Of a stretch of 62,237 bases of DNA, positions 16,304-25,173 are shown piece after piece. Numbering within the stretch: position 1 is the first letter of the stretch; each line of letters opens with the position of its first letter. The stretch is taken from positions 1 to 62,237 of the forward strand of contig CAJTYN010000002.1 in NCBI GenBank assembly GCA_910584115.1, read 5' to 3'. The DNA is from an uncultured Lachnospiraceae bacterium. GTDB lineage: Bacteria > Bacillota > Clostridia > Lachnospirales > Lachnospiraceae. Made by a program: the position numbers and the translations under genes. The notes below the pieces were generated by a model. It was not told the DNA's origin. It saw only the letters and a program-made list of their open reading frames with translations, and made no database searches.

Positions 16304-17833
16304 CTGGCACAGGAAAAACATCTGTATATCGCGATCGATCTGAAATCATTTTATGCTTCTGTGGAATGTGTGGAGCGCGGACTGGATCCGCTGAAGACTA
16401 ATCTCGTGGTGGCCGATGCCAGCCGTACGGAGAAGACCATCTGCCTTGCGGTGTCGCCTTCCCTCAAAAAATACGGGATACCAGGGCGGCCGAGGCTGTT
16501 CGAGGTCATACAGAAGCTGCAGGAAGTGAATGCAAGACGCCGCCGCCAGGCTCCGGGCGGAGTGTTCGTGGGGGAGTCCTGGGATGCGGATGCGCTCAAA
16601 AGATCCGCGGGACTTTCTGTTTCTTATATCACAGCGCCCCCGCGGATGGCCCTTTATATCGATCACAGCACGAGGATCTATGATATTTATCTGAAATATG
16701 TGGCACCGGAGGATATCCATGTCTATTCCATTGACGAAGTGTTTATGGACGTGGCGGGTTATCTGGACATGTATGGGCTCACGGCCAGGGAACTGGCGGC
16801 GAAGATCATCAGGGAAGTGGTCCGGGAGACTGGCATCACGGCCACGGCGGGGATCGGGACGAACCTCTATCTGTGCAAGGTGGCTATGGACATCGTGGCA
16901 AAGCACATCCCGCCGGATGAGGACGGTGTACGGATCGCAGAGCTGGACGAGATGAGTTACCGCAAGCTCTTATGGGGCCATCGCCCGCTCACGGATTTCT
17001 GGCGTGTGGGCAGGGGGTACGCCCGGAAACTGGAGGAAAATGAGATCTACACCATGGGCGACGTGGCCCGATGTTCCATCGGAAAGCCTTCCGAGCATTA
17101 CAATGAAGAGCTGCTCTATAGATTATTCGGCGTCAATGCGGAGCTTTTGATCGATCATGCGTGGGGATGGGAACCCTGCACGATCGCTGAGGTGAAAGCC
17201 TATAAGCCGGAGAGCAGCAGCCTGGGATCCGGCCAGGTCCTCCCGTGTCCCTATGGATACGAGAAAGCCAGGCTGATCATCAGGGAGATGGCAGACTTCC
17301 TGGCCTTGGAGCTGGTGGAAAAGAAGCTGGTGGCGAGCCAGGTCGTTCTGACGGTCGGTTATGACAGAGAAAATCTCTCTGATGCAGGGCGGCGGAAGGC
17401 TTATAAGGGTCCGGTCACCACAGACCGCTACGGGCGCAGGATCCCCAAGCACGCCCATGGGACGATCAGTCTCAAGAGGCAGACGTCCTCAGCGCGGCAG
17501 ATCATCGAGGCAGCACTGGACCTGTATGACCGCATCGTGGATGAGACGCTCCTCATCAGGCGGATCACTATCACGGCGGAACATGTTGTCAGGGAGAGCC
17601 TGGCGGAAGAGGAGATCATCTACGAGCAGATGGATCTCTTTACCGACCATGCGGTAGCGCAGGAGCAAAGGGAGCAGGAGCAGGCGGCTCTGGAGAGGGA
17701 ACGGCGGCTGCAGGAGGCCGTGCTGGATATCAAAAAGAGATTTGGAAAAAACCTGATCCTGAAAGGGATGGATCTGGAAGAGGGAGCCATGTCCAGGGAC
17801 CGCAATGAACGGATCGGAGGTCATAGAGCGTAG
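16304..17833 (+). CDS. Y-family DNA polymerase (UmuC/UvrX-type), apparent CTG start
   Basis: About 509 residues. Translesion polymerase of the UmuC/ImpB group. The catalytic Asp lies in AIDLKSFYASVE (Asp12 with this start) and the second acidic pair in YSIDEVFMD (Asp144/Glu145). A stretch of about 40 residues between them is longer than in DinB and typical of the Firmicute UvrX-like clade. A first canonical start, GTG 16361, would remove the essential N-terminal motif. CTG at 16304 keeps it (MAQEKHLYIAIDLKSFY) and has GGGAGG nine bases upstream; no ATG, GTG or TTG fits. The C-terminus is a charged helix. It is controlled by a LexA box and abuts a YolD gene. Confidence 0.88.
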   Translation: MAQEKHLYIAIDLKSFYASVECVERGLDPLKTNLVVADASRTEKTICLAVSPSLKKYGIPGRPRLFEVIQKLQEVNARRRRQAPGGVFVGESWDADALKRSAGLSVSYITAPPRMALYIDHSTRIYDIYLKYVAPEDIHVYSIDEVFMDVAGYLDMYGLTARELAAKIIREVVRETGITATAGIGTNLYLCKVAMDIVAKHIPPDEDGVRIAELDEMSYRKLLWGHRPLTDFWRVGRGYARKLEENEIYTMGDVARCSIGKPSEHYNEELLYRLFGVNAELLIDHAWGWEPCTIAEVKAYKPESSSLGSGQVLPCPYGYEKARLIIREMADFLALELVEKKLVASQVVLTVGYDRENLSDAGRRKAYKGPVTTDRYGRRIPKHAHGTISLKRQTSSARQIIEAALDLYDRIVDETLLIRRITITAEHVVRESLAEEEIIYEQMDLFTDHAVAQEQREQEQAALERERRLQEAVLDIKKRFGKNLILKGMDLEEGAMSRDRNERIGGHRA

Positions 17834-18283
17834 ATGAGAGGAGAACATCACGATAGTCACGGAGATGATGGATGTGATGGATATGATGACATCATCGGTC
17901 TGCCCCATCATGTGTCCGCAGTCCACCCGCATATGTCCCGGATCGACCGGGCGGCACAGTTTGCACCTTTTTCGGCCCTGTCCGGATTTGGGGCGGCGAT
18001 CCGGGAGACCGGACGCGTGACCGAGGAGGAGGCGGAGCTGAGCGAAGACGCCAGAGATCTTTTGGATGAAGAGCTGCGGATGATCCAGGAGCGGGCTGCA
18101 GGCTGTCCGGATGTGGTAATCACATATTTTAAGCCGGATGAGCGAAAAGAAGGCGGGGCCTATACTACAGTCTCGGGGCGCATAAAAAAGATCGACACCT
18201 GCGGCCGGATCCTCGTTATGGAGGACGGGACGAAGATCCCTTTTGATGCGGTCGCAGGGATCGAGAGGGGCAAAGGAGAGTAG
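17834..18283 (+). CDS. YolD-like family protein
   Basis: 149 residues. The conserved PHHVSAVHPHMSRIDRAAQFAPFSAL and the C-terminal SGRIKKIDTCGRILVMEDGTKIPF are YolD hallmarks. YolD-like proteins are paired with Y-family polymerases of the UvrX type in Firmicutes and are thought to act with them in mutagenesis, as UmuD does for UmuC. The ATG follows the polymerase stop codon without a gap; GGAGG lies 13 nt upstream. The first 20 residues are His/Asp-rich. It ends 2 nt from a convergent GNAT gene. Confidence 0.87.
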   Translation: MRGEHHDSHGDDGCDGYDDIIGLPHHVSAVHPHMSRIDRAAQFAPFSALSGFGAAIRETGRVTEEEAELSEDARDLLDEELRMIQERAAGCPDVVITYFKPDERKEGGAYTTVSGRIKKIDTCGRILVMEDGTKIPFDAVAGIERGKGE

Positions 18284-18285
18284 GA

Positions 18286-19032
18286 TCATACCCGTTTGAG
18301 ACGGAACCAGTAAGGGTAGAGATCCTGGAATCCCAGGCTATCGTAGAGGGTCTTTGCGGATATATTGTCCGGAACCACCTGCAGATAGGCGTGGCGGGCG
18401 CCCTGACGGATCCCTTCCTGCAGGATGCGGATGCAGATGGAACGCGCCAGATGCCGGCGGCGGTGATAGGGATCCACATGGATAGCGTACAGTCCGATGT
18501 GGTCCCGGTCCAGGATCCCCAGGCCGATGGCCGCGATCTTGTTGTCCCGCACGACGGAGGCGGCGATCGTATCCTTTGGGATGGCTGCGTACATGGTGGG
18601 GACGATCTTGCGGTGGATCCGGCTGGTGGTCCCTTTTAATGAGAACAGGGCGTCCAGCCATTCCCAGCTGATATCTTTTTCCAGATCCACACGGGTGTCC
18701 GGTTCCAGGGAAAAGCCTGTGAGATCTTGGACCTTGACTTCTGTGGGATGGGCGACCTGGTACCCGCGTTCTGCCAGGAGGCTGTCAAAGGCAGGGTCTA
18801 TCAGGGGCGTGATCTTGAAGATACAGGGCGTACCCCAGCGGTTGTAGATATTTTCACAGTAGGGGATCTTCTCATCCAGCGGGATGGTGGACGGCCCGAT
18901 CTGTTCTACGGAGTTGGTGCGGTGCGTATAAAAATAAGAAAAACGAAGGAGCCAGCCGTCGTAGATCTGGAGCTGGTGGGAGGGCCAGGCATTTAGGGAA
19001 AGGTCTTCGATAGTTTTGATGTAAGACTGCAT
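18286..19032 (-). CDS. GNAT family N-acetyltransferase
   Basis: 248 residues. The N-terminal half (LNAWPSHQLQIYDGWLLRF, THRTNSVEQIGPST) is a lineage-specific domain. The C-terminal half carries the acetyl-CoA site (AIHVDPYHRRRHLARSICIR) and the final NISAKTLYDSLGF typical of GNATs. Substrate unknown. ATG at 19032 has GGAGG nine bases upstream and a good promoter (19066-19094). It converges on yolD. Confidence 0.87.
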   Translation of the reverse strand: MQSYIKTIEDLSLNAWPSHQLQIYDGWLLRFSYFYTHRTNSVEQIGPSTIPLDEKIPYCENIYNRWGTPCIFKITPLIDPAFDSLLAERGYQVAHPTEVKVQDLTGFSLEPDTRVDLEKDISWEWLDALFSLKGTTSRIHRKIVPTMYAAIPKDTIAASVVRDNKIAAIGLGILDRDHIGLYAIHVDPYHRRRHLARSICIRILQEGIRQGARHAYLQVVPDNISAKTLYDSLGFQDLYPYWFRLKRV

Positions 19033-19065
19033 GATATGTAACCTCCGGCGATCTTTTTCTTATTG

Positions 19066-19094
19066 ATTATACATATAAAATGTTCGGAATACAA
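19066..19094 (-). promoter_or_regulatory. Sigma-A promoter for the GNAT gene
   Basis: On the minus strand TTGTAT (19094-19089), 17-bp spacer, TATAAT (19071-19066). It overlaps the 5' leader of the divergent MATE gene, so the two genes share a 75-bp control region. Confidence 0.75.
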
Positions 19095-19107
19095 GACGGA
19101 GAAGGAT

Positions 19108-20460
19108 ATGGATAGAGATCTGACGACGGGAAATGTGGCAAAGACGATGCTCTTATTTGCGGGGCCGATGATCATGGGAAATCTCCTGCAGCAATTTTAT
19201 AATATCGCGGATACGCTGATCGTGGGGAGATTTCTGGGGGCGGAAGCCATGGCGGCCGTGGGGACGGCCTATACGCTCATGACGTTCCTTACGTCTATCC
19301 TCATCGGCCTGTGCATGGGCAGCGGGTCGGTCTTTTCCTTTTATTATGGGAAGAGGGATCTTGTAAAGATGCAGAGGTGTATGCGGACGGCATTCTGGAT
19401 GGTCGGTGGGATCGCGGCGGCAGTGGAGGCTCTGGCTTTTATCCTGACAGATCCGATCCTGGTCCTGCTGAAGATCCCGGAAGAGATCCTGGCACAGATG
19501 CGCATGTATGTATCGATCATCTTTGGGGGCATCTTCTTTATCTTTTTGTATAATTATTTTGCCTATCTGCTACGGGCGCTGGGCAATTCGGTGATCCCGC
19601 TGTATTTTCTGGGTGCCACTTCGATCCTCAATGTGGTGCTGGATCTGTTGTTCGTGGTCGGCTTTCACTGGGGGATCCAGGGGGCGGCTGCCGCAACGGT
19701 CTTCTCCCAGGTGCTCTCAGGTGTGGGGATCGGGATCTATACATGGAAAAAAGAACCGCTGCCCAGAGACGCGTGGCATCTGGGAGTCGGGGCGCCGGAG
19801 GAACAGCGCAAAACGCGCAGGGAGATCGTCCGGTTTTCTTTCGCGGCATCCATCCAGCAGTCGGTGATGAATTTCGGGATCCTGATGGTCCAGGGGCTGG
19901 TGAACAGTTTCGGCGTGGCCGTCATGGCGGCATTTACGGCGGCGGTCAAGATCGATTCCTTTGCCTATATGCCCGCTCAGGAATTTGGGAATGCCTTCTC
20001 CCTCTATGTGTCCCAGAATTACGGCGCCGGGAAGATGGAACGGGTGCGTCAGGGTGCCGCCCGTGCCATGGCGATCTCCATCACATTCTGTCTGGCTGTG
20101 TCAGCGCTGGTCTTTTTCCTGGCAAGATATCTGATGCTGTTTTTTGTCGCGCCGTCCCAGACGGAGATCATCCAGATCGGGGTAGGGTATCTGCGGGTGG
20201 AAGGCGTGTTTTACTGCGGGATCGGGATCTTGTTCCTGCTGTATGCGTTCTACAGGGGGATCAACAGGCCGGAGATGTCCCTGGTGCTGACCGTGATCTC
20301 ACTGGGGATCCGGGTGGCTCTTGCCTATCTGCTGGCGCCGATGCCTGGGATCGGGGTATGGGGGATCTGGTGGGCGATACCGATCGGATGGTTTTTGGCC
20401 GATGTCACGGGGATCATCTATCTGGTACATATATCCGGTAAGTCTGAAAGTATAAAATAA
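19108..20460 (+). CDS. MATE family efflux transporter (first of three)
   Basis: 450 residues, twelve predicted membrane helices in two bundles. N-terminal MDRDLTTGNVAKTMLLFAGP and FYNIADTLIVGRFLGAEAMAAVG are standard MATE sequences. MATE proteins export drugs or organic cations using Na+ or H+. The start ATG 19108 has GGAGAAGG upstream; an in-frame TTG at 19063 lies over the divergent promoter and is rejected. The following GNAT gene starts about 50 nt later. Substrate unknown. Confidence 0.9.
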   Translation: MDRDLTTGNVAKTMLLFAGPMIMGNLLQQFYNIADTLIVGRFLGAEAMAAVGTAYTLMTFLTSILIGLCMGSGSVFSFYYGKRDLVKMQRCMRTAFWMVGGIAAAVEALAFILTDPILVLLKIPEEILAQMRMYVSIIFGGIFFIFLYNYFAYLLRALGNSVIPLYFLGATSILNVVLDLLFVVGFHWGIQGAAAATVFSQVLSGVGIGIYTWKKEPLPRDAWHLGVGAPEEQRKTRREIVRFSFAASIQQSVMNFGILMVQGLVNSFGVAVMAAFTAAVKIDSFAYMPAQEFGNAFSLYVSQNYGAGKMERVRQGAARAMAISITFCLAVSALVFFLARYLMLFFVAPSQTEIIQIGVGYLRVEGVFYCGIGILFLLYAFYRGINRPEMSLVLTVISLGIRVALAYLLAPMPGIGVWGIWWAIPIGWFLADVTGIIYLVHISGKSESIK

Positions 20461-20511
20461 ACCTTTATGCGCCTGGCGGCGGATCTTCAAAGTAAAGAAA
20501 AGAGGACATTT

Positions 20512-21072
20512 ATGGGTATTCAATTGGTCGATATGAGAGAGGCGAAAGTCAGGGAGCCGTTCATCGCATTATATGAGACGGCATTTCCCAGTGAGGAGCG
20601 GAAACCTTTTGGCTTTATGGAAGGCTTGGTCCGGCGGGGGAAGATGGAGATGCTGGCGGTCATGGATGAGGGGCGTTTCGTGGGGCTGGCGGTCACTCTT
20701 TTAGGGGAGGAGGCCGTGCTCTTGGATTATCTCGCCATCGCTCCCGCATGCAGGGACTGTGGCTATGGCGGAGCGGCCTTGGGGCTCTTGAAGGGACGCT
20801 ATGGCGGGCGGCGGCTGATCCTGGAGATCGAGGTGGAGGATCCGCAGGCGGAGAATGCCCGGGAGCGGGTGAGGAGAAAGGCGTTCTATATGAGGAATCA
20901 TATGAAAGAGACCGGTGTCTATGCCCATGTCTATCACACGGACTTTGAGTTGTTGTCTGTGGATGGGAGATCGGATTTTGAGGAATATGTGCAGGTGATG
21001 GAACAGACGATGGGAGCAGACTTTATCGAGAGATTAAAGCCCAGGCAGATCTTTCAAGATCCGGGGAGATAG
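20512..21072 (+). CDS. GNAT family N-acetyltransferase
   Basis: 186 residues. The GNAT core is visible as LDYLAIAPACRDCGYGGAALGLLK, with acetyl-CoA-binding Gly residues, and a strand ILEIEVEDP after it. The N-terminus YETAFPSEERKPF is common in a group of Clostridial acetyltransferases. ATG 20512 has AGAGGA five bases upstream and is preferred over the in-frame ATG 20467, which lacks a ribosome site. It precedes the RND gene by only 9 nt, so both are probably co-transcribed. Confidence 0.85.
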   Translation: MGIQLVDMREAKVREPFIALYETAFPSEERKPFGFMEGLVRRGKMEMLAVMDEGRFVGLAVTLLGEEAVLLDYLAIAPACRDCGYGGAALGLLKGRYGGRRLILEIEVEDPQAENARERVRRKAFYMRNHMKETGVYAHVYHTDFELLSVDGRSDFEEYVQVMEQTMGADFIERLKPRQIFQDPGR

Positions 21073-21081
21073 GAGGAGAAG

Positions 21082-24000
21082 ATGATCGCACGTTTTAGCG
21101 TAAAAAAGCCGTATACGGTAGTGGTGGCGGTGGTCCTGGTCCTGATCTTGGGCAGTGTCTCCTTTACGAAGATGAACACGGACCTGCTGCCCAGCATCGA
21201 TCTGCCCTATGCCATCGTGATGACTACATACCAGGGGGCGAGTCCGGAAACGGTGGAGATGGTCGTGACGAAGCCCATTGAGCAGTCCATGGCCACCGTG
21301 GCCAGCATCGAGAATGTCAGTTCCATCTCCCAGGAAAATATCTCCCTGGTGATCCTGGAATTTGAGGAGACAGCCAACATGGATTCGGCTACGATCGAGA
21401 TGCGTGAGAACCTGGATCAGATCAGTTCTTACTGGGACGATACTGTGGGGAGATCCATCATCATGAAGCTGAATCCGGATATGATGCCGGTAATGGTGGC
21501 GGCCGTGGAAGTGGACGGGATGGAAGACACAGAGGTGACAGATTTCGTGACCAGCCATGTGGAGTCGGAGCTTGAGAGCATCGCGGGCGTGGCCAGCGTG
21601 ACCACCACGGGCACGGTGACGGAGGATGTGGATGTGCTCATCCGGGAAGACAAGGTGGCGGCCGTAAACCAGAAGGTCAAAAATGCCCTGTACGGGACTT
21701 TTTCTGAGAAAGAGCAGGAACTCGATGATGCTCAGGATGAGCTGGAGGCGAACCGGGCGGATCTGGAATCTGGAAGAGCGGATCTGGAAGCCGGGAAACA
21801 GCAGGCGGCCGAGCAGATCGGGGGAGGGGCTGCTCAGTTAAATGATGTCCAGGTCCAGCTGATCGAAGGAAAACAGGAGATCGAGAAAAATCTGAAGCTC
21901 CTGGAAGAAAAGCAAGGGGAATTGGACAGCAGCCGGGAAGCCCTCTATACCAGCGAGGCCGAGGCAGAGAAAGGGCTGGAGCAGCTTAAGCAGGCTAAGT
22001 CTGCCCTGGAACAGCTTCCTGCCGCTATCAAAGGCATGAAAGAGAAGCGGGCAGAATTGGAGCAGAAGCTCGCAGAAGCAGACGAAGCACTGACTGCGCT
22101 TGAGGCAGCTCTCCAGATGATGCCCGAGGATCCAGAGCTGAAAGAGAAGGAAGCCACACTGCGCAGCGGCCATGGACTGATAGAGAAAGGGATCAGTGAA
22201 CTGGATCAAAAGCTCACGGAGACACAGACAGCCCTGGATGCGCTGTTGGATCCATTGGGGGTGAAAACGCCCCAGGAGGGGCTCAAGGCTGTAAAGGCCC
22301 AGATACAGGAAGTGGAAAAAGGGCTTGTGCAGATCGCAGTCGGGAAGGAGAAGCTGGAAGAAGGGCAGGCCCAGTTAGACGCAGGCAGAGCGCAGCTTGA
22401 GGCGGCCCGGCAGCAGTTGGAGGAGGGGCAGAGAGGGGTCTCATCCGGGATCGCTCAGTTGAATACCCAGCAGATCCTGGCCTCTGTGGAGATGAGCATC
22501 GCCCAGTCGAAGCTAGATACGGGAATGTCTCAGATAGAGTCTGCCCAGCAGCAGGTGGACAGCGGGCGGGAACAGTTGGAAGACGCCCGCGAAGAAGCTC
22601 TGGAAAAGAGCAGGCTGGATAAGATCCTCACAGTGGATATGATCAAAGGGATCCTGGCGGCGGAAAACTTCTCCATGCCTGCGGGCTACGTGGGGGAGGA
22701 CAGTGAGAAATACCTGGTGCGCGTGGGGGATAAGCTGCAGGATGTAAAAAGCCTCCAGGAACTGGTGATCCTAGATATGGATCTGGATAACCTGGCACCC
22801 ATCTGTCTGGCGGAAGTGGCGGAAGTGGCCGTTCACAACGATTCCAGTGAGATCTACGCGAACCTGAACGGAAATCCCGGCGTCATGATCTCGATCGAGA
22901 AGCAGACCGGCTATTCCACCGGTGATGTGACAGACCGGATCTTGGAGCGGTTTGAAGAGCTGAAAGATACATACGGCCAGCTGGGTGTCTCTGTGCTGAT
23001 GGATCAGGGGATCTACATCGATCTGGTGGTGGATTCTGTCCTGCAGAATATGATATCTGGGGCCATACTGGCGGTCTTGATCTTGTGGCTGTTTTTGAAA
23101 AATATCCGGCCCACGTTCGTGATCGCCTGTTCGATCCCGATCAGTGTGGTGACGGCGCTGGTCCTGATGTATTTCAGCGGGGTGACACTCAACATCATCT
23201 CCCTCTCCGGCTTGGCACTGGGGATCGGGATGCTGGTGGATAACTCCATCGTGGTCATTGAAAATATCTATCGTATGCGCGGGGAAGGCGTGCCGGCGAA
23301 AAAAGCGGCTGTAGCGGGGGCTTCTCAGGTTGCCGGCGCGATCAGTGCGTCCACGCTGACGACCGTCTGCGTGTTCGCTCCGATCGTATTTACGGAAGGA
23401 CTGACCCGTCAGTTATTTGTGGATATGGGTCTGACGATCGCCTATTCTCTGCTGGCAAGCCTGGCGGTGGCGCTGACATTGGTGCCCATGATGTCTGCGG
23501 GACTTTTGCAGAAGGTCCAGGCAAAGCCGGCGCGATCCCTGACGAGACTCCAGGGAGCTTATGCAAAGACCCTGCGTCTGGCTCTGCGGCTGAAATATCT
23601 TGTCCTGGCGCTGAGCGTTGTCCTGCTGATGGTCAGTATGGCGGCCGCTTTCTCAAAAGGAACGGCTTTTATGCCTGAGATGGAGAGCACGCAGGTGAGT
23701 GTGACGATCAGTGTAGAGCGGGAGAAGGATTTTGAGGATCTGACGAACGCGGCCGACCGGGTGATCGAGTGCATAGAAGACATCCCGGATATCGACTCGA
23801 TCGGCGCCATGGCAGGCGGCAGCATGATGTCCACCGTGATGGGCGGAGGCACCCAGGACACCGTGTCCATGTATCTGGTGCTGAGAGAAGACCGTCAGTG
23901 GGGAAATGAGAAGCTGGAACGGGAGATCCGAAAACGGACAGAGGACATCGACTGCCAGGTAGACATACAGACATCCAGCATGGATATGAGTGCGCTCGGG

Positions 24001-25173
24001 AGCAGCGGGATCCAGGTACAGATCAAAGGGCAGGATCTTGACAGACTGCAGGAACTCACCGCAAAGGCAGCGGCCATCGTGGAAAAAGTCCCTGGGGTCA
24101 CCAATGTCTCCGACGGGATGGAAGAGACAGATAAAGAGCTGCGCGTAGTGGTCGATAAAGGAAAAGCGATGGGTCACGGGCTGACAGTGGCGCAGGTCTT
24201 CCAGGAGATCCAGAAACATCTGGCGGAAGCCTCATCCGCCACGACGCTGTCCACAGAGGAAAAAGATTACGAGGTCTATGTGAGAGCGGATACAGACGAG
24301 GAGCTGACAAAAGAGGACCTGGAAAAGATGAAGCTGGAGTACACGGATGCACAGGACGAGGAACAGCAGGTGTATCTCAGGGACATCGCGGCTTTCCAGG
24401 AAGCGGTGACGCCCCAGTCCATCCAGCGGGATGCCCAGTCCCGCTATATGTCCATGACGGCGGAGCTGGATACAGGATACAACATCGGTCTCGTGAGCAG
24501 AGATGTGGAGGAGGCTCTGGAGGATCTCCGGCTGCCCAAGGGATATACGATGGAGATGCAGGGGGAAAATGAGACGATACAGGATGCTATGGGGCAGCTC
24601 ATGCTGATGCTCGCCCTTGCCGTGGTCTTCATGTATCTGATCATGGTGGCCCAATTTCAGTCGCTGCTGTCTCCGTTCATCGTCATGTTCACCATCCCAC
24701 TGGCGTTTACGGGCGGATTTTTCGCCTTGTACCTGACCGGGAATGAGATCAGCGTGATCGCGATGATCGGGTTTGTCATGCTGGCGGGGATCATCGTAAA
24801 CAACGGGATCGTGCTGGTGGACTATATGAATCAGCTCCGAATGGAAGGGATGGAGAAGAGAGAAGCGATCGTCCAGGCCGGCAAGTCCAGGCTGCGCCCG
24901 GTCATCATGACGGCCCTGACTACGATCTTAGGTCTTTCCACCATGGCATTGGGGATGGGCATGGGTGCGGATATGGTGCAGCCCATGGCGATCGTTACGA
25001 TCGGAGGGCTTTTGTACGGGACGCTCCTGACACTGTATGTGGTGCCGTGCATCTATGACATCCTGAACAGAAAAGATCATAAGAAAGATGAGATGCGCCT
25101 AGAAGAAACGGCCGGGGACGCTGCTGCACCCCAGCCGGTGGGAGAGGATCCCATGGAAGAGGATCTAGGATAA
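21082..25173 (+). CDS. RND efflux permease (HAE/SwrC-like) with long coiled-coil insert
   Basis: 1363 residues, against about 1030-1065 for AcrB/SwrC. N-terminal ARFSVKKPYTVVVAVVLV, the twelve-helix RND layout, the GMLVDNSIVVIENIYR proton-relay helix and a second relay segment near VNNGIVLVDYMNQLR are present, so the pump core is intact. About 300 extra residues (roughly 208-508) are inserted in the first extracytoplasmic loop after VKNALYG. They consist of Leu/Glu/Gln-rich repeats such as ANRADLESGRADLEAGK, which should form a long antiparallel coiled coil. Gram-positive RND pumps lack a TolC partner, and no adaptor gene is adjacent here. GGAGGAG precedes the ATG. Its 3' end overlaps the convergent GGDEF gene by 9 nt. 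Confidence 0.9.
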   Translation: MIARFSVKKPYTVVVAVVLVLILGSVSFTKMNTDLLPSIDLPYAIVMTTYQGASPETVEMVVTKPIEQSMATVASIENVSSISQENISLVILEFEETANMDSATIEMRENLDQISSYWDDTVGRSIIMKLNPDMMPVMVAAVEVDGMEDTEVTDFVTSHVESELESIAGVASVTTTGTVTEDVDVLIREDKVAAVNQKVKNALYGTFSEKEQELDDAQDELEANRADLESGRADLEAGKQQAAEQIGGGAAQLNDVQVQLIEGKQEIEKNLKLLEEKQGELDSSREALYTSEAEAEKGLEQLKQAKSALEQLPAAIKGMKEKRAELEQKLAEADEALTALEAALQMMPEDPELKEKEATLRSGHGLIEKGISELDQKLTETQTALDALLDPLGVKTPQEGLKAVKAQIQEVEKGLVQIAVGKEKLEEGQAQLDAGRAQLEAARQQLEEGQRGVSSGIAQLNTQQILASVEMSIAQSKLDTGMSQIESAQQQVDSGREQLEDAREEALEKSRLDKILTVDMIKGILAAENFSMPAGYVGEDSEKYLVRVGDKLQDVKSLQELVILDMDLDNLAPICLAEVAEVAVHNDSSEIYANLNGNPGVMISIEKQTGYSTGDVTDRILERFEELKDTYGQLGVSVLMDQGIYIDLVVDSVLQNMISGAILAVLILWLFLKNIRPTFVIACSIPISVVTALVLMYFSGVTLNIISLSGLALGIGMLVDNSIVVIENIYRMRGEGVPAKKAAVAGASQVAGAISASTLTTVCVFAPIVFTEGLTRQLFVDMGLTIAYSLLASLAVALTLVPMMSAGLLQKVQAKPARSLTRLQGAYAKTLRLALRLKYLVLALSVVLLMVSMAAAFSKGTAFMPEMESTQVSVTISVEREKDFEDLTNAADRVIECIEDIPDIDSIGAMAGGSMMSTVMGGGTQDTVSMYLVLREDRQWGNEKLEREIRKRTEDIDCQVDIQTSSMDMSALGSSGIQVQIKGQDLDRLQELTAKAAAIVEKVPGVTNVSDGMEETDKELRVVVDKGKAMGHGLTVAQVFQEIQKHLAEASSATTLSTEEKDYEVYVRADTDEELTKEDLEKMKLEYTDAQDEEQQVYLRDIAAFQEAVTPQSIQRDAQSRYMSMTAELDTGYNIGLVSRDVEEALEDLRLPKGYTMEMQGENETIQDAMGQLMLMLALAVVFMYLIMVAQFQSLLSPFIVMFTIPLAFTGGFFALYLTGNEISVIAMIGFVMLAGIIVNNGIVLVDYMNQLRMEGMEKREAIVQAGKSRLRPVIMTALTTILGLSTMALGMGMGADMVQPMAIVTIGGLLYGTLLTLYVVPCIYDILNRKDHKKDEMRLEETAGDAAAPQPVGEDPMEEDLG

